DNA from: CAYVIB01 sp964451365
GTDB lineage: Bacteria; Pseudomonadota; Gammaproteobacteria; Pseudomonadales; Cellvibrionaceae
Direction: 5' to 3'
DNA: 64,000 bases
Assembly (NCBI GenBank): GCA_964451365.1
Contig: CAYVIB010000002.1
Location: 62,001-126,000 of the forward strand
Within the stretch, counting starts at the first letter, position 1. Each line of letters starts with the position of its first letter. The position numbers and the translations under genes were made by a program. This document shows positions 51,579-61,043 of the stretch, piece by piece. The notes below the pieces were generated by a model. The model was not told the DNA's origin. It did not search any database and saw nothing but the letters and a program-made list of their open reading frames with translations.

Positions 51579-52013
51579 TTACTGATCCGTATCTTCGGAG
51601 TCGATGGGAGATTGGGTTGTCATACTCAAATTGGTGTAACCCATTTGGCCGGCCAGATCCATTACCGACACGATGGACTGATAGGACGCGTTGGCGTCGC
51701 CGGTAATAATAAAAGGAATTTTTGTATTGCCTCCGGAGATTTCCTCAATGGCCAGGCGCAAGGTGGAGAGCTGTTTGTTCACCAGCACTTTTCCGTTGAC
51801 GGAAAAGCCGCCCTGGGCATCGACCACCACTTCAACCTGGTCAACGGCGGACGGTTGCAGATCCCCCGTCGCTTCCGGCAGATCGATCTTAAGGTGGGTT
51901 TCCTTGGTAAAAGTGGTGGATACCATAAAAAAAATCAGCAGCAAGAATACCACGTCGATAAGTGGCGTGAGGTTGACTCCCTCTTCCGCTTTTACCTGTC
52001 GCTTGAATTGCAT
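51579..52013 (-). CDS. ExbD/TolR family energy-transducing protein
   Basis: 144 residues, one N-terminal helix with the conserved Asp in NLTPLIDVVFLLLIFF, then a periplasmic domain. Forms the proton-driven stator with the ExbB-like protein. Directly upstream of lpxK and downstream of exbB, as in Pseudomonas. Confidence 0.92.
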   Translation of the reverse strand: MQFKRQVKAEEGVNLTPLIDVVFLLLIFFMVSTTFTKETHLKIDLPEATGDLQPSAVDQVEVVVDAQGGFSVNGKVLVNKQLSTLRLAIEEISGGNTKIPFIITGDANASYQSIVSVMDLAGQMGYTNLSMTTQSPIDSEDTDQ

Positions 52014-52064
52014 AACGCCTGTTTCTCGTTTAATCGCCTGTAATTTTCAACCGGCGATTAATTG

Positions 52065-52697
52065 TTATGTTGTTTTTACATCCACTCGGCGGTCGCTGTG
52101 CAGTGCGTCCACCAGTTTAATGGCCTCCTGTTCCATGGTCACCACCAGTGAATCCACCCGGCGCACGTAAAAACGGTGGGCCATCATGGCCGGAATAGCC
52201 ACGCACAAGCCGGCGGCGGTGGTAATCAACGCCTGGGAAATACCGCCCGCCAACACGGCCGCGTTGCCGGCGCCTTCCAGATTGAGCGCATTAAAAACTT
52301 TAATCATGCCGATAACCGTACCCAACAGACCCAGCAATGGCGCAATGGCAGCGATGGTGCCGAGCGTGCCGACGAACCGCTCCATTTCGTGCACCACCTG
52401 GCTGGCGGCTTCCTCGATACTGTCTTTCATCACGTCGCGGCCGTGGCGGGAATTACTCAAACCAGCAGCCAGAATACGACCCAGTTGCGAACTGCGGCGC
52501 ATCTGCTTAAGTTTTTCGCTGTCGAGTTCGTTATTTTGAATCCAGGTCCAGACCTGCCCGAGCTGGTTGCGCGGTGCAATTTTGTCCGGATTCAACGTCC
52601 AATACCTTTCAATACTGATTGCAATCACTGCAATGGAACATAAGATAATCGGCAGCATAAGCCACCCGCCAGAAGCGATAATTGCAAACACCTGCAA
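52065..52697 (-). CDS. MotA/TolQ/ExbB proton channel family protein
   Basis: 210 residues, three predicted helices; the loop LGTIAAIAPLLGLLGTVIGMIKVF and ITTAAGLCVAIPAMMAHRF are family signatures. It makes the proton channel with ExbD. The partner outer-membrane receptor is not in the window. Confidence 0.92.
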   Translation of the reverse strand: MQVFAIIASGGWLMLPIILCSIAVIAISIERYWTLNPDKIAPRNQLGQVWTWIQNNELDSEKLKQMRRSSQLGRILAAGLSNSRHGRDVMKDSIEEAASQVVHEMERFVGTLGTIAAIAPLLGLLGTVIGMIKVFNALNLEGAGNAAVLAGGISQALITTAAGLCVAIPAMMAHRFYVRRVDSLVVTMEQEAIKLVDALHSDRRVDVKTT

Positions 52698-52881
52698 CTC
52701 CTCTGATTATTTTTTATCGATTTATAATCGGCGCCGACCAGGCAAAACCCTGTGAAACGGCACGGATGATAACACTAATAACTTAATAAAATCTGCTGCC
52801 GCACAGGGTGCGCGAGCTTATCCACGCACTGCCAGTCGATCGGAATCCACGGGTGGCGTTTTGCGCCGGCCGCCCCGTAAA

Positions 52882-55263
52882 TCAATCGTACCAGAGGCGG
52901 CGACCGGTTTTACGGTGATAATGGACATCCAGCGTGCCTGTTGGGTTCAACTGAAATGTGACTGCTCCGAGGGCGGCGGTATTATAGCCAGTGCTTCCCT
53001 GCCACCGGTAGCGTTCAACAACATCCGGGTGGGGATGGCGGTAGCGGTTTTTATAGCCGGCACTGTACACGACATGGGCGGGCGATACCCGGCTGACGAA
53101 GGCTGTGGTGGATGAACTGCGGCTACCGTGATGCGGCGCCACCAGAATATCCACCGCCTCCGGCAGCCGGGCTGAACTGAGCAGTGCACGCTCGACGTCC
53201 GCTTCAATATCCCCGGGCAGGAGGATTTGCCAATCGCCGTAACGCAACAGCAATACGCAGGAATGGTTGTTGGTCTCTCCCATATCCACCCTTGCCCCCG
53301 CATCCGTCGGCCACAGGGCCTCCACCTTCAGTTTCCCGTGGGTCCACTGCATTCCCTCGCGGCAATCGCTGAATAAATGGTTGTCGGTTTCCTCACCCCG
53401 CTTGCGAAGTTGCCGGAGCACTACCCGCCGCTGGCCGCTGGCCACTTCATCCACTTGCAGGTTCGCCAGAACGCCGCTCAGTCCACCGGCGTGGTCGTTA
53501 TCGGAATGGCTGACGTAAATCCGGTCGAGCCGGCTGCTGCCGTGGGCGATCAAATAGGGGGAAATTATCCGGCTTCCCACATCGAAATTATCGGAAAAGC
53601 GGGCACCGGTATCATACAGCAGGGTTGCCTCCTCGGTTTCCACCACCACGGCCAACCCCTGCCCCACATCCAGGACCGTCAGCTTCAGGCCTTCCTTTCG
53701 CGAGCCGGGCGAAGACAAAAACAACAGCAACAATGCCGCGCCCGCCCAACGAAAGGGAACTCCCCGAGGCGCCAACAGCAGCACCGCGGCTAGTAAACCC
53801 AGCGGCAGCGCGATCCAGCCGTGTACCGGGGCGTGCCACCAGACAGCGTCATGAGAGGCGAATAATTCCAGCACCCACCAGAGATAATGGAACACATTGT
53901 CGGCGAAACCCAATACCACCAACGCCCAAACCTGACTGGCAAAGCTCGTCAGCACAGCCATAAACAGGGCCGGGATAATCACCAGGGAAACAACCGGCAC
54001 GGCCACAAGGTTGGCCAGTGGCCCCACCAGGCTCACGGGCAGCACCAGCAGGCACAGCGGCGCGATCATGCCGACAAACAGCGCCGCCTGGGAAAACAGC
54101 GCGCCGCGAAGCCTGGACACTTTGCCAACACGCTGCGAAAACAGGTAGAACAACACCAGCACCGCGCCGAAACTAAGCCAGAAGCCCGGTGACAGAAAGG
54201 CGAAGGGGTCGAGCAGAACGATCACCAGCGCGCACACCGCCAACAGGTGATAAAGATTGACCCGTCGATACAACAGGCCGGCGAGGTTGACCAGGACCAC
54301 AAAAATCAACGCCCGTTGGGTGGGAATGGAAAAACCTGCCAGGCCGGCGTACAACACGGCAAAGCCAACAGAAAAAGCCGGTGGGATCAAACGCAGAACC
54401 AGCCTGGAACCCGTGGTAACGGCGATAACCCGCCGCATCGCGCCCCCGAGCAGAAAGCCCAGCGTGGCCACCAACCCCACATGCAAGCCGGAAATAGCCA
54501 TCAGGTGGATGGTGCCGGTGGCCTGCAGCACATCCCATTGGCGCTGCTCGATACCGCTGCGATCACCCAGGATCAAGGCACGCAGCAATTCACCGTGGTA
54601 CAACTCCCGCCCCTTTAAAAACAGCTCTTGCAGCAAGTGGTAACGCAGGAAGGAAAAACGCCAGCCGCCAGGTTCCGACAACAACTTGTAGTCGGCTTTG
54701 GTTCGTACATAGCCTGTGGCATAGATGCCGTTGCCAAGCAACCAGGCGTGATAATCGAAGCCTTTCGGGTTGCTGAACCCCCTCGGCCGCTTAAGCCGCA
54801 CGGTGAGCCGCCAGACCTGGCCGGGCTCGATTTGCGGGACTTTGTCCGAGCGGCTGTGGTACCAGGAAAGGCGTATGGTCTCCGACCAGGAGGTATTGGC
54901 GGGTGCCTCGATTATCCGGGCGATAAAGCGGGTGCTCCTGCTATTGGATTCCGGCAGGTCGACAACCCGCACGGTCAGCGGCAGGTCGATACCTTCTAGC
55001 GTGAAAGGCAGCTGCTTTTCCACCACGTCGGCCAGATGCAATATCGACAGGCAAAGCCCTAGCACAAACAACGCCGGCGGATTGGTGAACCGATGCAACA
55101 GACTACCCACGGCCAACATCGCGGCCAGCGCAACCGTCCACGTCGGAGGAAATGAAGAGAGAAAAACGCCGGACCCGGCGCCGAGGGTGAATAAAAACAG
55201 GCGAACCGTTAACATGGCCTCCTTGCCTTTTTCTTGATTATTATCCATTAACCACGCCGGCAC
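52882..55263 (-). CDS. comEC: ComEC/Rec2-type DNA-uptake channel
   Basis: 793 residues in the standard three-part order: an N-terminal OB-like periplasmic part, about ten membrane helices (competence domain, residues ~200-500), and a C-terminal metallo-beta-lactamase-like domain with VSHSDNDHAGG and VAPHHGSRSSS. It moves single-stranded DNA into the cytoplasm in natural transformation; whether the strain is competent is unknown. A start at 55215 or 55248 is possible. First gene of the leftward envelope operon. Confidence 0.9.
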   Translation of the reverse strand: MPAWLMDNNQEKGKEAMLTVRLFLFTLGAGSGVFLSSFPPTWTVALAAMLAVGSLLHRFTNPPALFVLGLCLSILHLADVVEKQLPFTLEGIDLPLTVRVVDLPESNSRSTRFIARIIEAPANTSWSETIRLSWYHSRSDKVPQIEPGQVWRLTVRLKRPRGFSNPKGFDYHAWLLGNGIYATGYVRTKADYKLLSEPGGWRFSFLRYHLLQELFLKGRELYHGELLRALILGDRSGIEQRQWDVLQATGTIHLMAISGLHVGLVATLGFLLGGAMRRVIAVTTGSRLVLRLIPPAFSVGFAVLYAGLAGFSIPTQRALIFVVLVNLAGLLYRRVNLYHLLAVCALVIVLLDPFAFLSPGFWLSFGAVLVLFYLFSQRVGKVSRLRGALFSQAALFVGMIAPLCLLVLPVSLVGPLANLVAVPVVSLVIIPALFMAVLTSFASQVWALVVLGFADNVFHYLWWVLELFASHDAVWWHAPVHGWIALPLGLLAAVLLLAPRGVPFRWAGAALLLLFLSSPGSRKEGLKLTVLDVGQGLAVVVETEEATLLYDTGARFSDNFDVGSRIISPYLIAHGSSRLDRIYVSHSDNDHAGGLSGVLANLQVDEVASGQRRVVLRQLRKRGEETDNHLFSDCREGMQWTHGKLKVEALWPTDAGARVDMGETNNHSCVLLLRYGDWQILLPGDIEADVERALLSSARLPEAVDILVAPHHGSRSSSTTAFVSRVSPAHVVYSAGYKNRYRHPHPDVVERYRWQGSTGYNTAALGAVTFQLNPTGTLDVHYHRKTGRRLWYD

Positions 55264-55484
55264 GGCATACCACCAAGCGGGTCCGGGGGATGATAACGCG
55301 CATCCGCGTCTTCGTCAAAGACATCTCCCTAGTCCGGATATTGCACGACTTACTCCTTGTAATTTTCACGGGCGTATTTGAGGCGATTTCCTGAATAACA
55401 GGCGCCCCAGGCTAGTCAACAGTACTATCAGAGGTATAATGGCGCCCTTTTTGTCGCGGACGATTATCCAGGTAGAACCTGTCG

Positions 55485-56033
55485 ATGCCACGGAAAATTT
55501 TCAAACGCTGGTTACCGGACCCCGCCAAGGTACGCGACAACCCCGCGCTCAAGTTTCTCGGCGTACTGCTGCACGACCCCAACCTATTCCACCTCAACCG
55601 CCATTCAGTTTCAGTGGCTTTTTTCGCCGGCCTGTTTATCGCCTTTCTGCCGGTACCCGGCCAGACGCCGCTGGCCGCCCTGGTGGCTCTGCTGTTTCGC
55701 TGCAACCTGCCGATCGCAATGGCGCTGGTGTGGGTGAGCAACCCGGTCACTTTTCCGGTGATTTTTTATGGGGCCTACAAACTCGGCGCCTGGATGCTGC
55801 AGGAACCACACGGCCGTTTCACTTTTGAGTTGTCCTGGGAATGGCTGAGAGAGGATTTTTTGCAAATCTGGCAGCCCTTCTTGCTCGGTTGCGTCATGTT
55901 CGGGTTATTTTTCGGCACCCTCGGATTTCTCACCATCCAATGGAGCTGGCGCTGGCATGTGATCAGCCGCTGGCAGGCCAGGAAAAAGAAAATGATCAAT
56001 AAACAAACTCATTCCCAGTCGCAAGACAAGTAG
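55485..56033 (+). CDS. DUF2062 membrane protein
   Basis: 182 residues with three hydrophobic segments. The region HRHSVSVAFFAGLFIAFLPVPGQTPLAALVALLFRCNLPIAMALVWVSNPVTFPVIFY is the DUF2062 signature (F-x-P-x-P-G-Q and N-P). A basic C-terminus ends it. Divergent from comEC. Function unknown, often near comEC in Pseudomonas. Confidence 0.88.
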   Translation: MPRKIFKRWLPDPAKVRDNPALKFLGVLLHDPNLFHLNRHSVSVAFFAGLFIAFLPVPGQTPLAALVALLFRCNLPIAMALVWVSNPVTFPVIFYGAYKLGAWMLQEPHGRFTFELSWEWLREDFLQIWQPFLLGCVMFGLFFGTLGFLTIQWSWRWHVISRWQARKKKMINKQTHSQSQDK

Positions 56034-56177
56034 CGCTTTTCCAGCAAAAAATCCTGTCATCCAATTGTCACCTCGTTAACACAATGAGAAACAAGTGCTG
56101 GAAAATCGACAGGCACACTGTTTAAACTTGATCCCTGCCTCAAACACTGCTTTTTGTGCCATACGCTGGAAATAATA

Positions 56178-57545
56178 ATGAAACGAGCACTGATTGTTGA
56201 TGACTCAAAGACGGCACGGATCCGCCTTCGAAAAATGCTCGAACGTTACGATCTTGAAGTGGATTTCGCCATGTCTGCCGAGGAGGCGCTCGGCTACCTG
56301 AGCTACAGAATGCCGGCGGTGATTTTCATGGACCACCACATGGAAGGAATGGACGGTTTCGAGGCGCTGAAAATCATCAAAGCCAACCCCAACACGGCAA
56401 TGATTCCGGTAGTGATGTACACCGCCCAGAAAGGCGATGTGTATGTCGGCCAGGCTCGCGCCCTCGGCGCCCTGGATATCTTGTCCAAGGAAACCTTTAA
56501 ACCCTCCAACCTCGACTCGCTGATGGTTCGGCTGGGCGTACAACCCGCCAATCAACCCGCCGGCAACGCAAAACAAACCAAAATCGATCCCCCGGCAGTG
56601 GCTCCCGCCGGGGAAAATAAACTCCCCGACGGCACGAACATCAACGACGAGTCACTGCAGTTAATACGCGCGCAGGTTGCCCGTTTATTCGAAATCCACA
56701 TCGCGGACGTGCGCAACCAGATTACCGAAAACACCCGTTTCATTGTTCGCCGGCTGGGTAGCGAATTTAAAAAGATGATGGAAACGGAACCGACAGTGGG
56801 CGACATTCCGCTGTCGGTAATCAACGCCGAAGCCGCGGCGGAGCGCAGCAAGTCCTCGATCATAGCCAATTCTTTTCTGGTGCTGATCGTACTCGGTCTG
56901 GTTTTTCTGGCTTACCAGCAATACGCATTACAGGAGCGGATGGAGAGGCTGACAGAGCAATCGATTGCCCTGCAAGGCTCCTATCAAACCCAGGCTGATC
57001 AAATGGCGAGAGCGGTGGAGCTGATGACAACCGCCCCCCCCACCACCAATCGCGGAATGAATGATCGAGTGCTTATTTCGATGATGATGTGGGCCCTCGA
57101 CACCGACCTGACGTTCGACTATAACGAGCCCCCACTGTCCGAGGAGCAGATCCTCAAACTCAACAACTTCATTTACAAGCTGGCTTCCGCCGGCTTTTCC
57201 GGCAATGTATATATCAACATTCACTTCGGCAATTTCTGTTTGCAACAACGCGCGGACGGTACCTGGATACCGGCGGAAGAAGATACGCCACTTGCGGAAT
57301 GTATTTTTACCGAGGATTTGAAAAGCGATTTTCAGACCAACGAATATCTCAGTCTGGCTTACATGAATTTTGAGCAGAATGTACCTTCAATCAGCCGAAA
57401 CGCGATCGAGGTCCATCTTGATACGTCAGGACTGGCATCACCGCGACGCGACTATCCCTCCATCGATGCGGCCATCAATGCAAAAGTGTGGAATAACGTT
57501 GCCCGGGAAAATAATCGCCTGTCGTTGAGCTTCCAGAGTTTCTAG
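56178..57545 (+). CDS. Membrane-anchored receiver-domain protein
   Basis: 455 residues from ATG 56178. N-terminal CheY-like receiver (1-120) with DD in IVDDSKTA, phospho-acceptor Asp in VIFMDHHMEGMDG and Lys in LSKETF. A Pro/Asn linker and an amphipathic helical segment follow, then one transmembrane helix (SFLVLIVLGLVFLAYQQYAL, about 240-259). The remaining 190 residues, with a short coiled coil and a beta-rich end, should be periplasmic. A receiver linked through the membrane to an outer domain is an unusual design. No kinase gene is adjacent. Confidence 0.82.
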   Translation: MKRALIVDDSKTARIRLRKMLERYDLEVDFAMSAEEALGYLSYRMPAVIFMDHHMEGMDGFEALKIIKANPNTAMIPVVMYTAQKGDVYVGQARALGALDILSKETFKPSNLDSLMVRLGVQPANQPAGNAKQTKIDPPAVAPAGENKLPDGTNINDESLQLIRAQVARLFEIHIADVRNQITENTRFIVRRLGSEFKKMMETEPTVGDIPLSVINAEAAAERSKSSIIANSFLVLIVLGLVFLAYQQYALQERMERLTEQSIALQGSYQTQADQMARAVELMTTAPPTTNRGMNDRVLISMMMWALDTDLTFDYNEPPLSEEQILKLNNFIYKLASAGFSGNVYINIHFGNFCLQQRADGTWIPAEEDTPLAECIFTEDLKSDFQTNEYLSLAYMNFEQNVPSISRNAIEVHLDTSGLASPRRDYPSIDAAINAKVWNNVARENNRLSLSFQSF

Positions 57546-57725
57546 ACCCGACGGTGCCCGCATTAGCCGGGTGGCACGCCATTAACGCATCCCTCTCCTT
57601 ATCTTTAAGCAGGCTTGGCAGTCAGCGTCTCCCGCGACCAATGACGCTCCTGCGCAAAACTTTGAGCCCGCGATGCACTCCAACAGACCATGTAATCCCG
57701 AAACCTGTTACCAGGAGGATAGGCC

Positions 57726-59012
57726 ATGGTCGATACCGCGGAGCTGCTCGAAAGCCACCACCGACTGGAAAGCCCGGAAGATCTCAACCCCCTGCTTGAA
57801 CGTATCGGCGATGCAAAATATGTGTTGCTGGGCGAGGCATCTCACGGCACACACGAGTACTACACCTGGCGGGCGGAACTTTCCAAACGGTTGATCCGCG
57901 AGAAAGGGTTTTCATTTATTGCCGTCGAGGGAGACTGGCCGGACTGTTACCGGATCAACGAATATGTCAAAGGCTATCCGGATGCGGACACGTCCGCGCT
58001 CGCCACACTGAAAAATTTTACGCGTTGGCCCACCTGGATGTGGGCGAACTGGGAAGTTGCCGCGCTGATCGACTGGATGCGCGCCTACAACCAACACCTG
58101 CCGGCGGAAAGAAAAGTGGGCTTCTACGGCCTGGACGTGTACAGCCTGTGGGAATCGATGCACACCATTTTGGGCTACCTGCGCAAGGAGGACCCGAAAG
58201 CCGCCGAACTGGCCATGGAGGCTTTCCGCTGTTTCGAGCCCTATGAGGAAGGCGTGGACTACACCCGGGCGATGATGCAGCTTTCAGTCGACTGTACCGA
58301 TGAGGTCGTGAACCTGCTGCAGGAGGTAAAAAAACGCTCGGGCCGCTATAACCGCGACCGCGAAGCCCCCCTTAACGCGGAAATGAATGCCAGAGTGGTG
58401 GCCAATGCGGAGCATTATTATCGCTCCATGGTCTCGTTTCGCGACGAATCCTGGAATGTTCGCGACACGCATATGGCGGAAACCCTGAGCGCGCTGACGC
58501 AATTCCACGGCACCAACTCCAAGGCCATCGTCTGGGAGCACAATACCCATGTAGGTGATGCGCGCTATACCGACATGCATAAAAACGGTTTGGTCAATGT
58601 CGGGCAACTGGTACGGGAAAAATATCGCAACGATGGTGTGTATATCGTCGGTTTCAGTTCCCACGCCGGTTCCGTTATCGCCGGGCGGCGCTGGGAAGCA
58701 CCGATGGAGAGAATGACGGTACCGCCGGCCATGAACGGCAGCGTGGAGGAAATCCTGCACCGCGAATCGCCCGAAAACAAAATGCTGTTGTTCGACAAAC
58801 ACAATCCGGATCGACGCTTTAACCGCTACCTCGGACACCGAGCGATAGGTGTTGTTTACCATCCGGAAAGGGAGTGGGGAAATTACGTCCCCACGCTGCT
58901 ATCGTCCCGCTACGACGCATTGTTTTACTTCGACAAATCGAAAGCGCTGCACCCGATTCATATGCAGCCCGACGGTGAGAAAACACCGGATACTTATCCG
59001 TTTGGTGTCTAA
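57726..59012 (+). CDS. Erythromycin esterase family protein
   Basis: 428 residues, ATG with AGGAGG 7 nt upstream. Family motifs LGEASHGTHEYYTWR, EGDWPDCYRINEY, IVWEHNTHVGD and GFSSHAGSV are intact, including the conserved His/Glu residues. The family includes macrolide esterases and succinoglycan-type enzymes; substrate unknown. Its stop is only 1 bp from a palindromic repeat. Confidence 0.85.
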   Translation: MVDTAELLESHHRLESPEDLNPLLERIGDAKYVLLGEASHGTHEYYTWRAELSKRLIREKGFSFIAVEGDWPDCYRINEYVKGYPDADTSALATLKNFTRWPTWMWANWEVAALIDWMRAYNQHLPAERKVGFYGLDVYSLWESMHTILGYLRKEDPKAAELAMEAFRCFEPYEEGVDYTRAMMQLSVDCTDEVVNLLQEVKKRSGRYNRDREAPLNAEMNARVVANAEHYYRSMVSFRDESWNVRDTHMAETLSALTQFHGTNSKAIVWEHNTHVGDARYTDMHKNGLVNVGQLVREKYRNDGVYIVGFSSHAGSVIAGRRWEAPMERMTVPPAMNGSVEEILHRESPENKMLLFDKHNPDRRFNRYLGHRAIGVVYHPEREWGNYVPTLLSSRYDALFYFDKSKALHPIHMQPDGEKTPDTYPFGV

Positions 59013-59013
59013 C

Positions 59014-59096
59014 GTAGGGGCGGAACCATGTCCGCCCTCTTGATTCAGCAAGCCAGACTGTCGGCAAAAACGGCGGACACACGGGTCCGCCCCTAC
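59014..59096. repeat. GTAGGGGCGG palindromic repeat, copy 2
   Basis: 83 bp, starting GTAGGGGCGGAACCATGTCC and ending ACACGGGTCCGCCCCTAC. It fills the space between two facing genes. The last bases TAG (read leftward) are the stop codon of lolE. It resembles 42417-42466 in its ends. Confidence 0.85.
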
Positions 59097-60322
59097 TCGT
59101 AACGCAGTGCTTCCGCCGGCTCTATCTTGCTCGCCTTCCAGGCCGGGTAAAGGGCGGCAAAAAAACTCATCGTGAAGGCAATCAGCCCCACCTGCAAAAT
59201 ATCGGCAAACAGAATTTCCGTCGGCAGATATGTCAGCGGATAGACATCGGACTTGAGAAACTGGACGTTAAATACCGATTCAATGACTCTCACGAGATCT
59301 TCCGCCACCAGCGACAGAAGACATCCCGTCGCAATACCGATCAAGGTACCGATTAAACCGATGGTGCTGCCCTGGACCATGAAAATACCGATAATTTTTT
59401 TTGTACTGGCACCCAGGGTTCTGAGAATGGCGATATCACCCTGCTTGTCGATCACCACCATCACCAATGTCGAAATAACATTAAAGGCCGCGATGGCGAC
59501 AATCAGGAACATCAGCAAACCGACAAGACTTTTCGACATGCGAATCGCTTCGTAGAGATTGCCGTAGGTGCGCGTCCAGTTACTGCCGTAATAATCCGGC
59601 CCCAGTTTGACCAGGTTTTCATATACCACCTGCGGCGCGATAAACAGGTCGTCCAGTTTCAGGCGCAAACCGGTGACTTTTCCCGGCGTTGGCGACAGGA
59701 CAGACGCCTGCCCGAGGGACGTGATTGCCAGCGAGTTGTCCAGTTCGGTATTGGATTCGATAATCCCCCGTACTTCAAAATAACCAAACGTGGCCGCGCC
59801 CCGGTCGACGCCCGGCATCACCAGCATCACTTTATCGGAGACATCAACCTCCAGTTGCTCGGCAACGATTTTACCCAGGAAAATTCCAGGCTCTTCGCTG
59901 TTTAGCGAATAAAAAACCTCTTTATCCACGTACTCGCTGATCAGTGAAAGCGAATATTCGATTTCGGGATCGACGCCGTACAGCATAACGGGCGTGGTAT
60001 TTTTGCGGTGACTGATCAGGCCGTTCAACTGTACAAACGGTGACGCTGCAACAATATCCGGGTCCTGTTCCAGTTGCGCTCGCAACGACTGCCAGTCCTC
60101 CAGCCCGCCGCGCTGATTGATCACAGCCTGCGGCACCAGGCCGAGAATACGTTCGCGCAACTCACGATCAAAACCGTTCATTACCGACAAAACAACAATC
60201 AACAACCCGACACCCACCACCAGCCCGGAGATGGAAACGGCCGACAGAAAAGATACCATCTGGCTTTTACGCCGCGCGGCGGTATAACGCAGGCCGATAA
60301 AAAACGGTAGGGGTAACTGCAT
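59093..60322 (-). CDS. lolE: Lipoprotein-releasing permease LolE
   Basis: 409 residues with one N-terminal and three C-terminal helices and a large periplasmic MacB-like domain. Extracts lipoproteins from the inner membrane with LolC and LolD. FRYTAARRKSQMVSFLSAVSI-type start and EPAEALRYE ending match LolC/E proteins. The start overlaps the lolD stop by 1 bp. Its stop is supplied by the palindromic repeat. Confidence 0.93.
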   Translation of the reverse strand: MQLPLPFFIGLRYTAARRKSQMVSFLSAVSISGLVVGVGLLIVVLSVMNGFDRELRERILGLVPQAVINQRGGLEDWQSLRAQLEQDPDIVAASPFVQLNGLISHRKNTTPVMLYGVDPEIEYSLSLISEYVDKEVFYSLNSEEPGIFLGKIVAEQLEVDVSDKVMLVMPGVDRGAATFGYFEVRGIIESNTELDNSLAITSLGQASVLSPTPGKVTGLRLKLDDLFIAPQVVYENLVKLGPDYYGSNWTRTYGNLYEAIRMSKSLVGLLMFLIVAIAAFNVISTLVMVVIDKQGDIAILRTLGASTKKIIGIFMVQGSTIGLIGTLIGIATGCLLSLVAEDLVRVIESVFNVQFLKSDVYPLTYLPTEILFADILQVGLIAFTMSFFAALYPAWKASKIEPAEALRYE

Positions 60323-61005
60323 TATTTAATAGATTCCAGCTTGCCGTGATTTAACTGATAGACCTTGTCCATCGTGCCCGCCAGCTGTTTATCGTGTGTC
60401 ACCACAATAAAACTGGTATCACGTTCCTCACTAAGTCGTTTCATCAGCTTTTGAATTTCCATGGCGTTATCGGAATCCAGGTTGCCGGTGGGTTCGTCCA
60501 TCAATACGCAAGCGGGATTGTTGACCAGCGCGCGGGCAATGGCGACGCGCTGACGCTCGCCGCCGGAAAGCTCGGCCGGTTTATGTTGATGCCGCTCGGC
60601 AAGGCCGACCTGGGTCAACAGCGCCATTGCACTTGCCTGCGCCGTTTCTTTTTTTTGCGCGGCGATCAGTAATGGCATTGCAACATTTTCCAGCGCGGTA
60701 AATTCAGGCAACAGATGATGGAACTGGTAAACAAAACCCAATAAACGATTGCGAATCAGGCCGCGCTCGTTATCGCCGGCTTTGGAAAACAACTCTCCGC
60801 CCACACTCACGCTGCCGCTGTCCGGTTTGTCCAAACCGCCCAGTACGTTCAGCAAAGTACTTTTGCCGCTACCGGACGCGCCGACGATGGCAATATGCTC
60901 CGCCGCTCTCACTTGCAGGTCAATGCCTTTAAGTACTTCAACCAGTTGCGGCCCCTGGCTGTAGCTTTTGACTACGTTTTGACACTCCAGAACAATATTA
61001 TTCAT
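60322..61005 (-). CDS. lolD: Lipoprotein-releasing ATPase LolD
   Basis: 227 residues from ATG 61005. Walker A GASGSGKSTLL, signature LSGGERQRVAIARAL, Walker B CVLMDEPTGNLD. Powers LolCE. A 55-codon upstream extension of the frame lacks support. Between lolC (38 bp) and lolE. Confidence 0.97.
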   Translation of the reverse strand: MNNIVLECQNVVKSYSQGPQLVEVLKGIDLQVRAAEHIAIVGASGSGKSTLLNVLGGLDKPDSGSVSVGGELFSKAGDNERGLIRNRLLGFVYQFHHLLPEFTALENVAMPLLIAAQKKETAQASAMALLTQVGLAERHQHKPAELSGGERQRVAIARALVNNPACVLMDEPTGNLDSDNAMEIQKLMKRLSEERDTSFIVVTHDKQLAGTMDKVYQLNHGKLESIK

Positions 61006-61043
61006 TAACAATCCAAATTTTAATGTTTCGATTCTATTCGCAA

